A stretch of 64,000 nt of DNA, taken from Fictibacillus sp. BK138 (GTDB lineage Bacteria > Bacillota > Bacilli > Bacillales > Fictibacillaceae). Location: NCBI RefSeq assembly GCF_004216955.1, contig NZ_SGXL01000001.1, positions 2,917,963 through 2,981,962 on the forward strand, in the 5' to 3' direction. The position numbers and the translations under genes were made by a program. This document shows positions 9,011-17,287 of the stretch, piece after piece (positions within the stretch are counted from its first letter, which is position 1; each line of letters opens with the position of its first letter). The notes below the pieces were generated by a model. It made no database searches. It saw only the letters and a program-made list of their open reading frames with translations, and had not been told where the DNA came from.

Positions 9011-10498
9011 TTATTTAGCCAGCTTAGGCTGGTCTGCTACAAAATCATGTGTTACAGCAAGCGCTTCATCAACCATCGAAAACTTAGCTTTTCTTTTATA
9101 ACCGTTATAGAAGATCGCTCTCTTACGGATCGGGTCCCCTGTGTAATAGCGCTCATATTGAACAAGACGCTGCCCGAAAGCTTCTCCGCATAGATCCCAT
9201 GCAAGCTTGAACAGTTTCACACGTTCAAGTGAATCTACACCTTCGCGGCCTAAGTAATATTTATCAATCTCACTTCGGATTTCTGGTGCGTTAAAATCAT
9301 TTCCTGTCGGTGACATGAGCAAGCCGCCAGCACCGATGATCTGGATGACTTCAATCGCTCTTGGATACATTTTAGGGAGCATACCGCGAATCGTCTCAAG
9401 AGCTGCGGCATTCGGCATTACTTCACCAGAAGCAGTCGTTTCATACTCATACTCTGCTACACGCAATAATGAGCGGATTACTTCTACGTTTTGTACGAGT
9501 TCACCCAAGTCATTCTGCACGTTCAGGTATCCATCTACACCGATAGAGTCTGCTAGTTTACAAGCTACTTCTGTTGCAAACGCCAGCTTCACATAGCCTC
9601 TAACACCAGACTGGTGAGCAGGCTGCTGGGCGATCCCTGTTTTCGGATATAGAAGATTAGCAGCTTCCACATTGTTATAGAGGAATACACGATCCCAAGG
9701 AACAAGTACGTCATTAAAGACAAGCAGTGCGTCCATCTCTTCAAAGCGTGATGCGAGTGGATGATCAAACTGCGAGCGCTTGCCGTCCTGCATCGGCTCA
9801 CGGCAAATGAGTTTAAGTCCTGGAGTGTCCACAGGCACCGCAAATGCAAGAGCATAGCGTTCGTCTCCAGGTGCGAACCCAGGGAACGAATAGATGATTA
9901 CCTCGTCCGTTATTGGTGCAAGTGTCGCAAGCATTTTTGCTCCGCGGACAACGAGTCCATCCGGCGTTTCTTCAACAGCTCCAAGATGTGTGAACATATC
10001 CTTTTGCCCATGAGAGTTCTTGCTGCGGTCGTTCTGCGGATTGATGATCGCGTGAGTTAAGAACAGATCGTTGTCTCTTATGTAGTTATAGTAGTTTTTG
10101 ATATTTACAGACCATTCCGGATTGTACTGATCTAAGAACCATCCATTATGCGCCATGCCTGTTACAACAACATTTAAGAAGTCAGGCGTGCGTCCCATGA
10201 GTCCAAACGTAGATTTTGCATAGATTTCAAACAGCTGGCTTCTTGCCATCATTTCTTCATAGCTCGTCGGGTGCAAGAACGCGTTGTTTACCCTTTCACC
10301 CGTTTCTTTGCAAATATGTGTAATGGAATCTTGATATTGCGGATCATGCTGCATGTCGTACAGTTTAGCAATCTCTTGAATCGGCTGTTTAAAAACCGGT
10401 TCGTTCACAACATCTGTAACTCTCCTGCCCTCTAACCAAATTTCTGGTGAACGAGATTTTAAAGCTTGAATATATTGAGCACCAGTTCTAATTCCCAT
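9011..10498 (-). CDS. HpaB-type FADH2-dependent monooxygenase, probable anthranilate 3-monooxygenase
   Basis: A 495-residue protein of the 4-hydroxyphenylacetate 3-monooxygenase large-component family, a two-component flavin hydroxylase with an acyl-CoA-dehydrogenase-like fold. The N-terminus [13 protein letters not shown] and the central [22 protein letters not shown]-like and [20 protein letters not shown] segments are family landmarks. Because it heads an operon whose next enzyme uses 3-hydroxyanthranilate, hydroxylation of anthranilate is the best guess; a homologous enzyme with that activity (EC 1.14.14.8) is known from Geobacillus thermodenitrificans. No flavin reductase is encoded nearby. 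The ATG at 10498 with GAGGAGG 8 bases upstream is chosen over an upstream in-frame start that lies inside the promoter. Confidence 0.85.
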   Translation of the reverse strand: MGIRTGAQYIQALKSRSPEIWLEGRRVTDVVNEPVFKQPIQEIAKLYDMQHDPQYQDSITHICKETGERVNNAFLHPTSYEEMMARSQLFEIYAKSTFGLMGRTPDFLNVVVTGMAHNGWFLDQYNPEWSVNIKNYYNYIRDNDLFLTHAIINPQNDRSKNSHGQKDMFTHLGAVEETPDGLVVRGAKMLATLAPITDEVIIYSFPGFAPGDERYALAFAVPVDTPGLKLICREPMQDGKRSQFDHPLASRFEEMDALLVFNDVLVPWDRVFLYNNVEAANLLYPKTGIAQQPAHQSGVRGYVKLAFATEVACKLADSIGVDGYLNVQNDLGELVQNVEVIRSLLRVAEYEYETTASGEVMPNAAALETIRGMLPKMYPRAIEVIQIIGAGGLLMSPTGNDFNAPEIRSEIDKYYLGREGVDSLERVKLFKLAWDLCGEAFGQRLVQYERYYTGDPIRKRAIFYNGYKRKAKFSMVDEALAVTHDFVADQPKLAK

Positions 10499-10543
10499 AC
10501 CATCTGCCTCCTCTATGAATAATAGATGTTTGAATTTGTAACC

Positions 10544-10573
10544 ACTATATAAGAAAGCGCTTTCAGTTCTCAA
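10544..10573 (-). promoter_or_regulatory. Sigma-A promoter of the aromatic pathway operon
   Basis: On the minus strand TTGAGA (10568-10573) and TATAGT (10544-10549) are 18 bases apart. A cre-like site fills the spacer and a palindromic operator lies 7 bases upstream. Confidence 0.7.
10552..10565 (-). promoter_or_regulatory. cre site (CcpA) in the promoter spacer
   Basis: AGAAAGCGCTTTCA matches the Bacillus cre consensus TGWNANCGNTNWCA except at one end position. Located between -35 and -10, it would let CcpA block the operon when preferred sugars are present. This is inference from the motif. Confidence 0.65.
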
Positions 10574-10580
10574 TAATGAA

Positions 10581-10597
10581 ATTTCATATTATGAAAT
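10581..10597. promoter_or_regulatory. 17-bp palindromic operator, probable IclR-family site
   Basis: ATTTCATATTATGAAAT is a perfect palindrome around a central T, 7 bases upstream of the -35 box. A sister site, ATTTCACAATGTGAAAT, lies 7 bases upstream of the iclR -35 box (14635-14651). An extra palindrome ATGAAATTTCAT overlaps it at 10576-10587. Position upstream of -35 fits activation or co-repression. Confidence 0.7.
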
Positions 10598-10648
10598 TAT
10601 CAGAAAATTAATTTAATATTATGAGAATTCAAAGGTGCTTTTGAAAGA

Positions 10649-10776
10649 GTTGATTTGCGCTCCAGGTGCTCGCTTTCCGCGGGGCGGGCGGTGAGCCTCC
10701 TGCCGCTTTGCGCCTTTAGGAGTCTCACCTGTCCCACTCGTCCCGCAGGAGTCTCGCACCTTCCGCTCCAATCAAT
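10649..10776 (-). repeat. Palindromic intergenic repeat element, copy B (128 bp)
   Basis: The same element as at 5340-5470 but inverted, with the landmarks GCTCGCTTTCCGCGGGGC, GGCGGTGAGCCTCC and GTCTCACCTGTCCC. It lies between the catabolic promoter and the TRAP operon terminator. The remaining bases of the 10499-10861 gap hold only the promoter region and this element. Confidence 0.9.
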
Positions 10777-10826
10777 TTACCAATGAGGAAAAAGCAACAT
10801 TCATTTAAAACGTAAAACATTATAAG

Positions 10827-10856
10827 AAAAGAGCCCTTAAACAGAATGGCTCTTTT
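10827..10856 (-). terminator. Terminator of the TRAP transporter operon
   Basis: AAAAGAGCC and GGCTCTTTT arms with a 12-base loop; either strand has a T-rich flank. It lies just after the dctM stop. Confidence 0.8.
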
Positions 10857-10861
10857 CATTT

Positions 10862-12145
10862 TTAAAGACCGATCATTCTTGGAATCCAAAGAACCGCATC
10901 TTCTAAATATGTGATTAAAAATAAAATAGCGATCGCTACGACTAAAAATGGCGCTGAAGATTTGACTAGTTTTTCAAAGCGCACTTCAGCGATCGATGAA
11001 ACGATAAACAACCCTGTTCCTACTGGCGGTGTTAAAAGACCGATTGTTAAGTTGATGCAGATAATGACACCAAAATGAATCGGATCAATATCAAAGGATG
11101 TAACTAAAGGCATAAATACCGGAACTAATATGATCAGCGCTGCAATCCCATCCAACAGCATCCCGACAATCAGAAGCATGATGTTAACGAGCAATAAAAA
11201 CACAAACGGATTTTCTGAGATCGATAACATGTTGTCGGCAAATACTTGCGGAATTTGTTCGAAAGCAATCAGCCAGCCGAAGATATTTGCCATCGCAATT
11301 AAAAATGTAACGGTCGCCGTGCTAATAACCGTGTTGATCATAATCTGAGGTATGGACGTCCATTTTAATTCCTTGTAAAAAAACAATCCTACCAAGAAAG
11401 CAATCACACATGCTACAGCTGCTGATTCAGTAGCTGTAAAGGCACCGCTTAAGATTCCAAAGATGATAACAAAAGGTACAAGAAGAGCGGGCATTACTTT
11501 TACTGTGCTTTCCCACATTTCTTTTCCCGTTGCTCTTTTGCTCTTCGGAAAATTGTATTTGTAGCCCATATAAGCGATGACACTTACAAATGCTGCTCCG
11601 TAGATCAGTCCTGGAACGATCCCTGCCATAAACAAACCACCGATGGAGGTTCCCGAAAGCGTTCCATAGATGATAAAGATCATACTTGGTGGAATAATCG
11701 GTGCGATGATGGATGACGCAAGTGTTAAGGAAGAAGAAAATTCTTTGTTATATCCTTCCCTTTCCATCTCTGGCACCATAATTTTGCTCATCATTGCGGC
11801 CTGTGCATTCGCTGACCCTAAGATCGACGCCAAGAACATGTTCGCAACTACCGTCACATAAGCCAGTCCGCCGCGAACATGACCAACAAAAACTTTTGCA
11901 AATTTAACAAGACGCGTAGTAATTCCTCCGCCATTCATGAGCTCACCTGCGAGCATGAACAAAGGAATAGCCAGCAAACCAAAATTATCTAATCCAGAAT
12001 AAAGTCTCATTGGTGTTGAATCTAACAATGCAGTGTTCCCATTCAGGAAAAAATAAACGACTGTAATCATCCCTAGTACAAGGGAAATGGGTATTCCCAT
12101 CAATAAAAACAGAATAAAAATCCCAATGATGAGAGCAGCTGTCAT
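10862..12145 (-). CDS. dctM: TRAP transporter large permease (DctM)
   Basis: A 427-residue, about 12-segment membrane protein of the TRAP DctM family, the ion-coupled transport subunit. Hydrophobic segments run end to end, with the family signatures LLAIPLFMLAGELMNGGGIT and GLLTPPVGTGLFIVSSI. It overlaps the dctQ stop (ATGA-type junction) and is the last gene of the transporter set. The substrate is probably anthranilate or a related aromatic acid, because the set lies between the pathway operon and its probable regulator; that is inference, and dicarboxylates or other carboxylates remain possible. Confidence 0.92.
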   Translation of the reverse strand: MTAALIIGIFILFLLMGIPISLVLGMITVVYFFLNGNTALLDSTPMRLYSGLDNFGLLAIPLFMLAGELMNGGGITTRLVKFAKVFVGHVRGGLAYVTVVANMFLASILGSANAQAAMMSKIMVPEMEREGYNKEFSSSLTLASSIIAPIIPPSMIFIIYGTLSGTSIGGLFMAGIVPGLIYGAAFVSVIAYMGYKYNFPKSKRATGKEMWESTVKVMPALLVPFVIIFGILSGAFTATESAAVACVIAFLVGLFFYKELKWTSIPQIMINTVISTATVTFLIAMANIFGWLIAFEQIPQVFADNMLSISENPFVFLLLVNIMLLIVGMLLDGIAALIILVPVFMPLVTSFDIDPIHFGVIICINLTIGLLTPPVGTGLFIVSSIAEVRFEKLVKSSAPFLVVAIAILFLITYLEDAVLWIPRMIGL

Positions 12146-12693
12146 AGTTCTGCCCCCTTTGTTTTAATAATGTGAACTAATTGGGCAAGTACATGTATGC
12201 ATGCAAACGTTAAGCCGATCGGTACTGCACTGTACGGTATCCACATGGGCAGCAAAATTGCGGTCGACTTTTGGAAAGCCACCCCATCTGACAATATCCA
12301 TGTATACGTGTATAACAAGATTAATACGAGAAACACGATGATAAACACCTGACTGAAAACGGCGATCCACATCTTTACTCTGCGTGGACAATAATCAAGC
12401 AGCAGTGTAACAGCAGCCTGAGACTTAGTTTTAAGTCCCAGACTCCCACCTATAAAGCTGATCCAAATCAATAGAAACACAGCAACTTCACCTGACCAAG
12501 ATAAGGGTGAATTTAGGAAGTATCGAAATGCTACTGACAGGGCTACGATTATTGCTAGTGCGAGCATGAGGATAGCAGCAAGGAATTTCTCAATTCTTGA
12601 AACCCCATTGCTTATACTTTGGATGATGCCGGTTTCTCCTGTAATCGGGCGTTTTATGTTTTCGTTCATTTTCCCGCCGTAATTAAGCTTCAT
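12142..12693 (-). CDS. dctQ: TRAP transporter small permease (DctQ)
   Basis: A 183-residue small TRAP permease with four predicted membrane segments and the family motif WSGEVAVFLLIWISFIGGSLG followed by a lysine. It scaffolds DctM and docks the substrate-binding protein. The ATG at 12693 has GGGGTG 6 bases upstream; a GTG three codons earlier lies inside that site. It stands between dctP (24 bases upstream) and dctM (overlap of four bases), the standard P-Q-M order. Confidence 0.9.
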   Translation of the reverse strand: MKLNYGGKMNENIKRPITGETGIIQSISNGVSRIEKFLAAILMLALAIIVALSVAFRYFLNSPLSWSGEVAVFLLIWISFIGGSLGLKTKSQAAVTLLLDYCPRRVKMWIAVFSQVFIIVFLVLILLYTYTWILSDGVAFQKSTAILLPMWIPYSAVPIGLTFACIHVLAQLVHIIKTKGAEL

Positions 12694-12717
12694 TAAAAAC
12701 ACCCCAATCTATAAAGC

Positions 12718-13737
12718 TTACTTTCTTACAGAATCTATAAATTCTTGAATCAGCGGATCAGTAGGTCCATATTTTTTATCAAACTCTTCTATATATGGTT
12801 TGAAAAGTTCAGGATCAATATCATAGATTTCCATTCCGTTGTCAGCTAATTCTTTTCTGAACTCTTCTTCTTGTCCTGCACGTGTTTCAACTGCATAATC
12901 GGCTGCTGCTTTTAAGGATTCGCGGACGATCTTTTGATCTGCTTCTGACATGCCTTCAAACGTACTTTTATTAACCATGGCAACCGCTGGCCACACCATG
13001 TGGTTCGTTACTGCTCCGTATTTAGCCACTTCATAATATTTGTTTGTAATTGCTGCATCTAAGTCCATATCCATGCCATCGATTACACCTGTCTGAACAG
13101 CAGAATAAACTTCAGGAAGCGGGAGACCTTCTGTTGATGCTCCTGTAGATTTATAGAAATCCTGCATCGGCGGACTTGGTGTTACACGAAGTTTCAAGCC
13201 TTTCATATCTTCAGGCTTCTTTACATGTTTGTCCTTAAATAGCATTACACGCTGTCCTGCAAACAAATAATCCAACCCTGTGATTCCCTGTTCATCAAGA
13301 GTTGCCAGGATTTTTTTGGCCGGTTCTGATTCTCTTGCCGCGTGTGCCGCCTCAAGATCTTTAAATGCATAAGGAGCAAACCAGGCTGCAAATGAAGGGG
13401 AACGCGAACTCGTGTAAGCCGCTGTAATAAATCCAAAATCTACGGATCCTGATTCGATCTGCTGCATCATGTCTGCTTCACTTCCTAGCTGTGATGAAGG
13501 ATAGATCTCAAGCTCAATTCTTCCATCAGATCGCTTAGAAAGCTCTTCTTTAAATTTCTCAGCTGCTTTATGCCACATGTGTGAAGGCGGCGTAATATGA
13601 GCCAGCTTGAATTTGTACGTTTTCCCATCAGCTGAAGCGTCTCCAGAACTTGCTGAATCTTTTGCTCCGCTGCTGCATGATGTCAGAAGGATTAACGCTA
13701 AAAAAAGTGCAAGCACTGCCTTTAACCTTTTCTTCAT
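12718..13737 (-). CDS. dctP: TRAP transporter substrate-binding lipoprotein (DctP)
   Basis: A 339-residue DctP/TAXI-type solute receptor. It has a lipoprotein signal peptide (KK-rich start, hydrophobic core, lipobox LTSC with Cys at about residue 21), then a Ser/Ala-rich linker and the DctP domain. The region GLKLRVTPSPPM carries the conserved Arg that pairs with the ligand carboxylate in this family, so an organic acid is expected as ligand. GGAGG precedes the ATG by 8 bases. It follows iclR by only 39 bases, with a cre site in between. Confidence 0.92.
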   Translation of the reverse strand: MKKRLKAVLALFLALILLTSCSSGAKDSASSGDASADGKTYKFKLAHITPPSHMWHKAAEKFKEELSKRSDGRIELEIYPSSQLGSEADMMQQIESGSVDFGFITAAYTSSRSPSFAAWFAPYAFKDLEAAHAARESEPAKKILATLDEQGITGLDYLFAGQRVMLFKDKHVKKPEDMKGLKLRVTPSPPMQDFYKSTGASTEGLPLPEVYSAVQTGVIDGMDMDLDAAITNKYYEVAKYGAVTNHMVWPAVAMVNKSTFEGMSEADQKIVRESLKAAADYAVETRAGQEEEFRKELADNGMEIYDIDPELFKPYIEEFDKKYGPTDPLIQEFIDSVRK

Positions 13738-13765
13738 ATTTACTCCTCCAATACAATTTTATAAA

Positions 13766-13779
13766 TGTAAGCGCTATCA
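13766..13779 (-). promoter_or_regulatory. cre site (CcpA) between iclR and dctP
   Basis: On the minus strand TGATAGCGCTTACA fits the consensus TGWNANCGNTNWCA at every position. It overlaps the iclR stop codon and lies 29 bases before dctP, suited to blocking transcription of the transporter genes when glucose-like sugars are present. Confidence 0.75.
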
Positions 13780-14526
13780 TAAAACACTAATAAAACCTAG
13801 TTCTTTCGAAATGGATTCTGCTGTCTTCACGACATGATGAATCATAGACGGAGTGTCCTGTCCAAGCATATAAGACACAGGACCTACCATATTAAGCGCT
13901 GCGATCGTCTGTCCTGTGTACGACTTTATAGGCGCTGCTATTCCATACAGGCCCATCTCGTTTTCGTTGTTGCTGATGGCATATCCGTTTGCTCTAATTT
14001 GGGCAAGTTCATCTTTTAGTTTTTCAACGCATGTAATGGTGTTAGGTGCACGTCGAAGCAGTCCTCTAGAAATAGTAGGTTTAATCATTGAGGTATTGTA
14101 AGCAAGCAAGACTTTTCCAGTGCTCGTACAATATGCAGGCTTCGTATCACCAATAAAGGTAGGGACTTGAACTGAATTTGATGAAGCGACACGCAGAACG
14201 AATCGCACTTCTCCACTATCCAGCATTCCGATATGTACAGTTGTATTGAACCTTCTGACAAGACCTTCACACAGCGGAAGAGCTTCGGTGTTTATGTCTT
14301 GCTGATACATGACATGGTTGCTCCATTCTAGAAGCTTCCATCCTAATCTATATTTTTTCTGACTGTCTTGAATGAGTATGCCTTCTGAACAAAGTGTCCT
14401 GACCAGGTGATGAACAGTACTTGCGTTCATATTTAATTTTTCGGCAATTTGCAAGTTTCCTAGTGCTGGTTCATCCTTCGTGAAGCAATTTAATATCCTT
14501 GAAATTTTTTGAACAGATGAGATCAC
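13777..14526 (-). CDS. IclR-family transcriptional regulator
   Basis: A 249-residue regulator with an N-terminal winged helix-turn-helix (about residues 1-65: KISRILNCF, LGNLQIAEKLNMNASTVHHLVRTL) and a C-terminal IclR effector domain (YCTSTGKVLLAY, YAISNNENEMGLYGIAAPI). IclR proteins often bind aromatic-pathway intermediates. Its promoter and that of the catabolic operon carry the same 17-bp palindrome, so I infer it controls both itself and the pathway. It begins at GTG with GAGGGGGAG upstream and is read into dctPQM. Confidence 0.92.
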   Translation of the reverse strand: MISSVQKISRILNCFTKDEPALGNLQIAEKLNMNASTVHHLVRTLCSEGILIQDSQKKYRLGWKLLEWSNHVMYQQDINTEALPLCEGLVRRFNTTVHIGMLDSGEVRFVLRVASSNSVQVPTFIGDTKPAYCTSTGKVLLAYNTSMIKPTISRGLLRRAPNTITCVEKLKDELAQIRANGYAISNNENEMGLYGIAAPIKSYTGQTIAALNMVGPVSYMLGQDTPSMIHHVVKTAESISKELGFISVL

Positions 14527-14598
14527 AAATTCTCCCCCTCAAACGGATACGTTTTAGAATGTCAGCTTAAAGACAACCACCCCTTTCAATATGCGTTC

Positions 14599-14627
14599 AT
14601 CGTATTGAAAAAGATAGCTTGATACAA
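14599..14627 (-). promoter_or_regulatory. Promoter of the iclR-dctPQM transcript
   Basis: TTGTAT (14622-14627) and TACGAT (14599-14604) are 17 bases apart on the minus strand. An inverted repeat AAACG-GATA-CGTTT (14541-14554) lies in the leader before the GTG start. Confidence 0.55.
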
Positions 14628-14634
14628 TCGTGTA

Positions 14635-14651
14635 ATTTCACAATGTGAAAT
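14635..14651. promoter_or_regulatory. 17-bp palindromic operator upstream of iclR
   Basis: ATTTCACAATGTGAAAT is a perfect palindrome around one central base. It sits 7 bases upstream of the -35 box, the same geometry as the site in front of the hpaB-like gene, and has the TTTCA-n-TGAAA form common for IclR-family operators. Confidence 0.75.
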
Positions 14652-14928
14652 CACTTAAAATATTTTTAGAATAATTAGAAAATTTAACGGACTTTTGAAG
14701 GATAGCTTTGGCTAGTAAAGAAGAAGTATAGGTATTGAAGTTCATTTATAGATTTCGTTATAAACTATCAAATTACCTACCTTATTTTTTCCCTTTTCAA
14801 TGAAAAAATTGTAAACTGTATATAGCATTTATCTCATATATCTATTACTATATGTAGTAGGATTACTTTTACATGGCAAATAAATTCTCTTCATATTTCA
14901 TCATTTCATGTTGAAAGAGGTGCGGGCG
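14652..14928. other. AT-rich intergenic region, no gene seen
   Basis: This divergent gap between the iclR operator and the kinase gene is AT-rich. I see no convincing ORF, hairpin or clear sigma-A promoter for the kinase in it. Confidence 0.5.
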
Positions 14929-16077
14929 TTGGACATAACGGAGAGTCTGATTACATATATGGATGAAAATCTGCCAAATTATTTAAACGATTGGCACAAG
15001 AAAGTCGTGATCTCCAACCATGATATACATAAGGATAAGGTCATCGAAAATGCTTTGCACATGGTGGAGCTCGTCAAACTTTCCTTACGCGGCCAGCTTT
15101 CTCCTGAAAAGATTAAGCAGCTTGCACATGAAGTTGCCGTTCAGAGGTTAGAAGCAAAAATTAACATTGGCGAATTCGTCTATAACGTAAATTTAGGCCG
15201 AAGTGAAATTGTCAGGTTCGTCACCGGTTCAGGTATTTCTATTCAACAGCTTCAGCCTGTCATCGAAACGATCAATTCTCTTTTTGATGAGTTCTTGTAT
15301 CATGCTGTTAAAAAATACACCCAATTAAAAGACGCTGAAATCCAAGAAAAAACACACTTTATCGATCAAAGCCATAAAGAGCGCCTTACCATTCTCGGAC
15401 AGATGTCATCGAGCTTTGTTCACGAATTCCGAAATCCGCTGACTGCTGTTATGGGATTTGTAAAACTCATGCAGCAAGAAAACCCGCGAATGAAGTATAT
15501 CGACATCATCAGCCATGAGCTAAGCCAGCTCAATTTCCGTATCTCTCAATTTCTTCATGCTTCTAGAAAAGGGGTTCAGGAAAGAGATGCAGAGGAATTT
15601 GTGCTTGAGGATTTATTTTCAGACATACTAGACTTTATGTATCCGAGTCTGGTAGATGCTGATGTGAATGTGGTACCTCGTATTGACCCAACCATTACTC
15701 TCTGGGCACACAAGGATGAGTTGAAACAGGTTCTTCTTAACTTAATCATGAACTCGATCGATGCTTTACGCCAAAAGAAACACGATCGCCGGATCATGAT
15801 CTATAGCAAAACCGAGTCAGATTCAAAAGTACATATTACGATTTCAAATAATGGGCCCGCGATACCTCCAGAAACCATGAAAACGATCTTTGAACCATTT
15901 TTTACAACGAAAGAGCTTGGTACGGGTATAGGTCTGTTTGTGTGTAAAAAAATCATAGAAAAACATTCCGGAACCATCAGCTGTACTTCCGATGAGAACA
16001 ATACTACGTTCACCATTGTCTTGCCGCTGCATGCTAAGGTTGTGGATGAACAGCAGCGTGAAATGAAAATGACATAA
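14929..16077 (+). CDS. Soluble orphan sensor histidine kinase
   Basis: A 382-residue kinase with no membrane segment. The first 130 residues form an all-helical sensor region resembling the RsbR-type N-terminal domain. They are followed by a dimerisation/phosphoacceptor helix with the H-box SFVHEFRNPLTA (His at about 165), then an HATPase domain: N-box LNLIMNSIDAL, G1 ISNNGPAIPPE, F-box IFEPFFTTK and G2 GTGIGLFVCK. No response regulator is adjacent, as is common for sporulation phosphorelay kinases in Bacillus; that role is only a suggestion. I chose the TTG at 14929 because AGAGGTG lies 7 bases before it; an ATG at 14908 has no ribosome site. Confidence 0.88.
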   Translation: MDITESLITYMDENLPNYLNDWHKKVVISNHDIHKDKVIENALHMVELVKLSLRGQLSPEKIKQLAHEVAVQRLEAKINIGEFVYNVNLGRSEIVRFVTGSGISIQQLQPVIETINSLFDEFLYHAVKKYTQLKDAEIQEKTHFIDQSHKERLTILGQMSSSFVHEFRNPLTAVMGFVKLMQQENPRMKYIDIISHELSQLNFRISQFLHASRKGVQERDAEEFVLEDLFSDILDFMYPSLVDADVNVVPRIDPTITLWAHKDELKQVLLNLIMNSIDALRQKKHDRRIMIYSKTESDSKVHITISNNGPAIPPETMKTIFEPFFTTKELGTGIGLFVCKKIIEKHSGTISCTSDENNTTFTIVLPLHAKVVDEQQREMKMT

Positions 16078-16106
16078 AAGAGCCTGACACGTTCAGCTCT
16101 TTTTTA
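16076..16106 (+). terminator. Terminator of the histidine kinase gene
   Basis: AAAGAGC-CTGA and TCAG-CTCTTTTTT pair around CACGT, starting at the stop codon and followed by six T residues. Confidence 0.85.
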
Positions 16107-16120
16107 ATTGTCGTTTAAGA

Positions 16121-16370
16121 AACGCTCGTAAATCCCGAGAACCGCTCGTAAATCCCAAGAACCGCTCGTAAATCCCGAGAACCGCTCGTAAATCCCAAGA
16201 ACCGCTCGTAAATCCCGAGAACCGCTTGTAAATCCCAAGAACCGCTCGTAAATCCCAAGAACCGCTCGTAAAACCCAAGAACCGCTCGTAAATCCCAAGA
16301 ACCGCTCGTAAAACCCAAGAACCGCTCGTAAATCCCAAGAATCGCTCGTAAATCGCAAGAACGGTTATTA
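16121..16370. repeat. Tandem repeat array, 20-bp unit, 12 units
   Basis: Twelve consecutive 20-bp units of the form ACCGCTCGTAAATCCCAAGA, with a few substitutions (CCGAG/CCAAG, AATCC/AAACC), end in a decayed thirteenth. It fills the gap between convergent genes (kinase and DDAH-like). The 14-base core ACCGCTCGTAAATC is shared with the array at 53348-53717. There are no unique spacers, so it is not a CRISPR array. Apparent long ORFs here are translations of the repeat in all frames. Confidence 0.95.
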
Positions 16371-16420
16371 ATCATATAAAAAAAGCCTCTTCCTATATGG
16401 AAGAGACACTTCTTAATTCT

Positions 16421-17287
16421 TTAATATACCGATTCCCGGTATAACGGCATGGAACAGCAGCGAAATGATCCGCCGGATTTAATGATTTCTGAAATATCTA
16501 CTTCTAGAATTTCATATCCTCGTTCCCTTAGAGCACTGTTAACATGTTTATTGCATGGAAGACTTAGAACTTTTTTGTTTCCGATCGATAAGACGTTCGT
16601 TCCCATCGTAAATTGCTCGTCTTTATTCACTTCTATTAGTTCGAAGTGCGATGCGAGAAGCTTTAAGTCTTTTTCTTCAAATGCTTGCGGATACACAAGT
16701 GCTTCCTTTTCCGATAGTATGTTAAACACACAATCTAAGTGTAAATAGATAGGATCAAACGGAACAGCGATCACTTCCATATGTGGAAGCTGAGATTGCA
16801 GTTCTTGAATGGTTTCTTCTGAAGTCCTTCCGCTAACTCCAATATATACTTTATTGCCATGAACGATTACATCTCCGCCTTCGATTCGGTCGCCTTCGAT
16901 TAAAGAGAGATTTACTTGATGCTCTAAAAGCCAGTTTCGGAGAATCTTCTCTTCACCATCACGAATGTTGCTTCCCATTCGTGAAACAAATACCGTCTCA
17001 CCGATTGTAAAACCGATATCCCGGGTAAACACCTGTTCCGGGAATTTTTCCATTGGAGGAAGTTTATAAACATCTACCCCATGATTGGTCATCATTTTAA
17101 CAAAATCCTGATGCTGTTTCATCGCGCGTTTCATGTTGATATTGTCTTTGGCAAAATGACGCTGTGTTTCATTGATGATCTCATCAATCTTCATATATCT
17201 AGGTTCACAAACAATTACTTTTTTTAGTGTTCCATATTCACTGTCACAGTTCACGAGCTTATATTCTCCTTTAATTACGGTAGCCAT
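16421..17287 (-). CDS. Dimethylarginine dimethylaminohydrolase-like guanidino enzyme (YkgA family)
   Basis: A 288-residue protein of the amidinotransferase/DDAH/arginine deiminase superfamily. The catalytic residues are in place: Asp in FTRDIGF (about 90), acidic EGGDV (about 138), His in YLHLDC (about 183) and the nucleophile Cys in SFRCCSMPL (about 277). The reaction is expected to be hydrolysis of a guanidino compound such as a methylated arginine, giving citrulline and amine; the exact substrate cannot be read from sequence. The second of two adjacent ATG codons (17287) is 6 bases from GGAGG and is preferred. It appears monocistronic. Confidence 0.85.
   Translation of the reverse strand: MATVIKGEYKLVNCDSEYGTLKKVIVCEPRYMKIDEIINETQRHFAKDNINMKRAMKQHQDFVKMMTNHGVDVYKLPPMEKFPEQVFTRDIGFTIGETVFVSRMGSNIRDGEEKILRNWLLEHQVNLSLIEGDRIEGGDVIVHGNKVYIGVSGRTSEETIQELQSQLPHMEVIAVPFDPIYLHLDCVFNILSEKEALVYPQAFEEKDLKLLASHFELIEVNKDEQFTMGTNVLSIGNKKVLSLPCNKHVNSALRERGYEILEVDISEIIKSGGSFRCCSMPLYRESVY

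Noticed and set aside
9011..10498. Call as 4-hydroxyphenylacetate 3-hydroxylase
   Set aside because: The family fits, but the operon contains no homoprotocatechuate pathway genes; all neighbours act on 3-hydroxyanthranilate and its products.
14541..14554. AAACGGATACGTTT as a cre site
   Set aside because: It is an inverted repeat in the iclR leader but does not match the cre consensus; its role is unclear.
16093..16375. Open frames of 81-86 codons with a repeated amino acid pattern on the minus strand
   Set aside because: They are readings of the 20-bp DNA array in its three frames. They have no ribosome site and exist only because the unit lacks stop codons.
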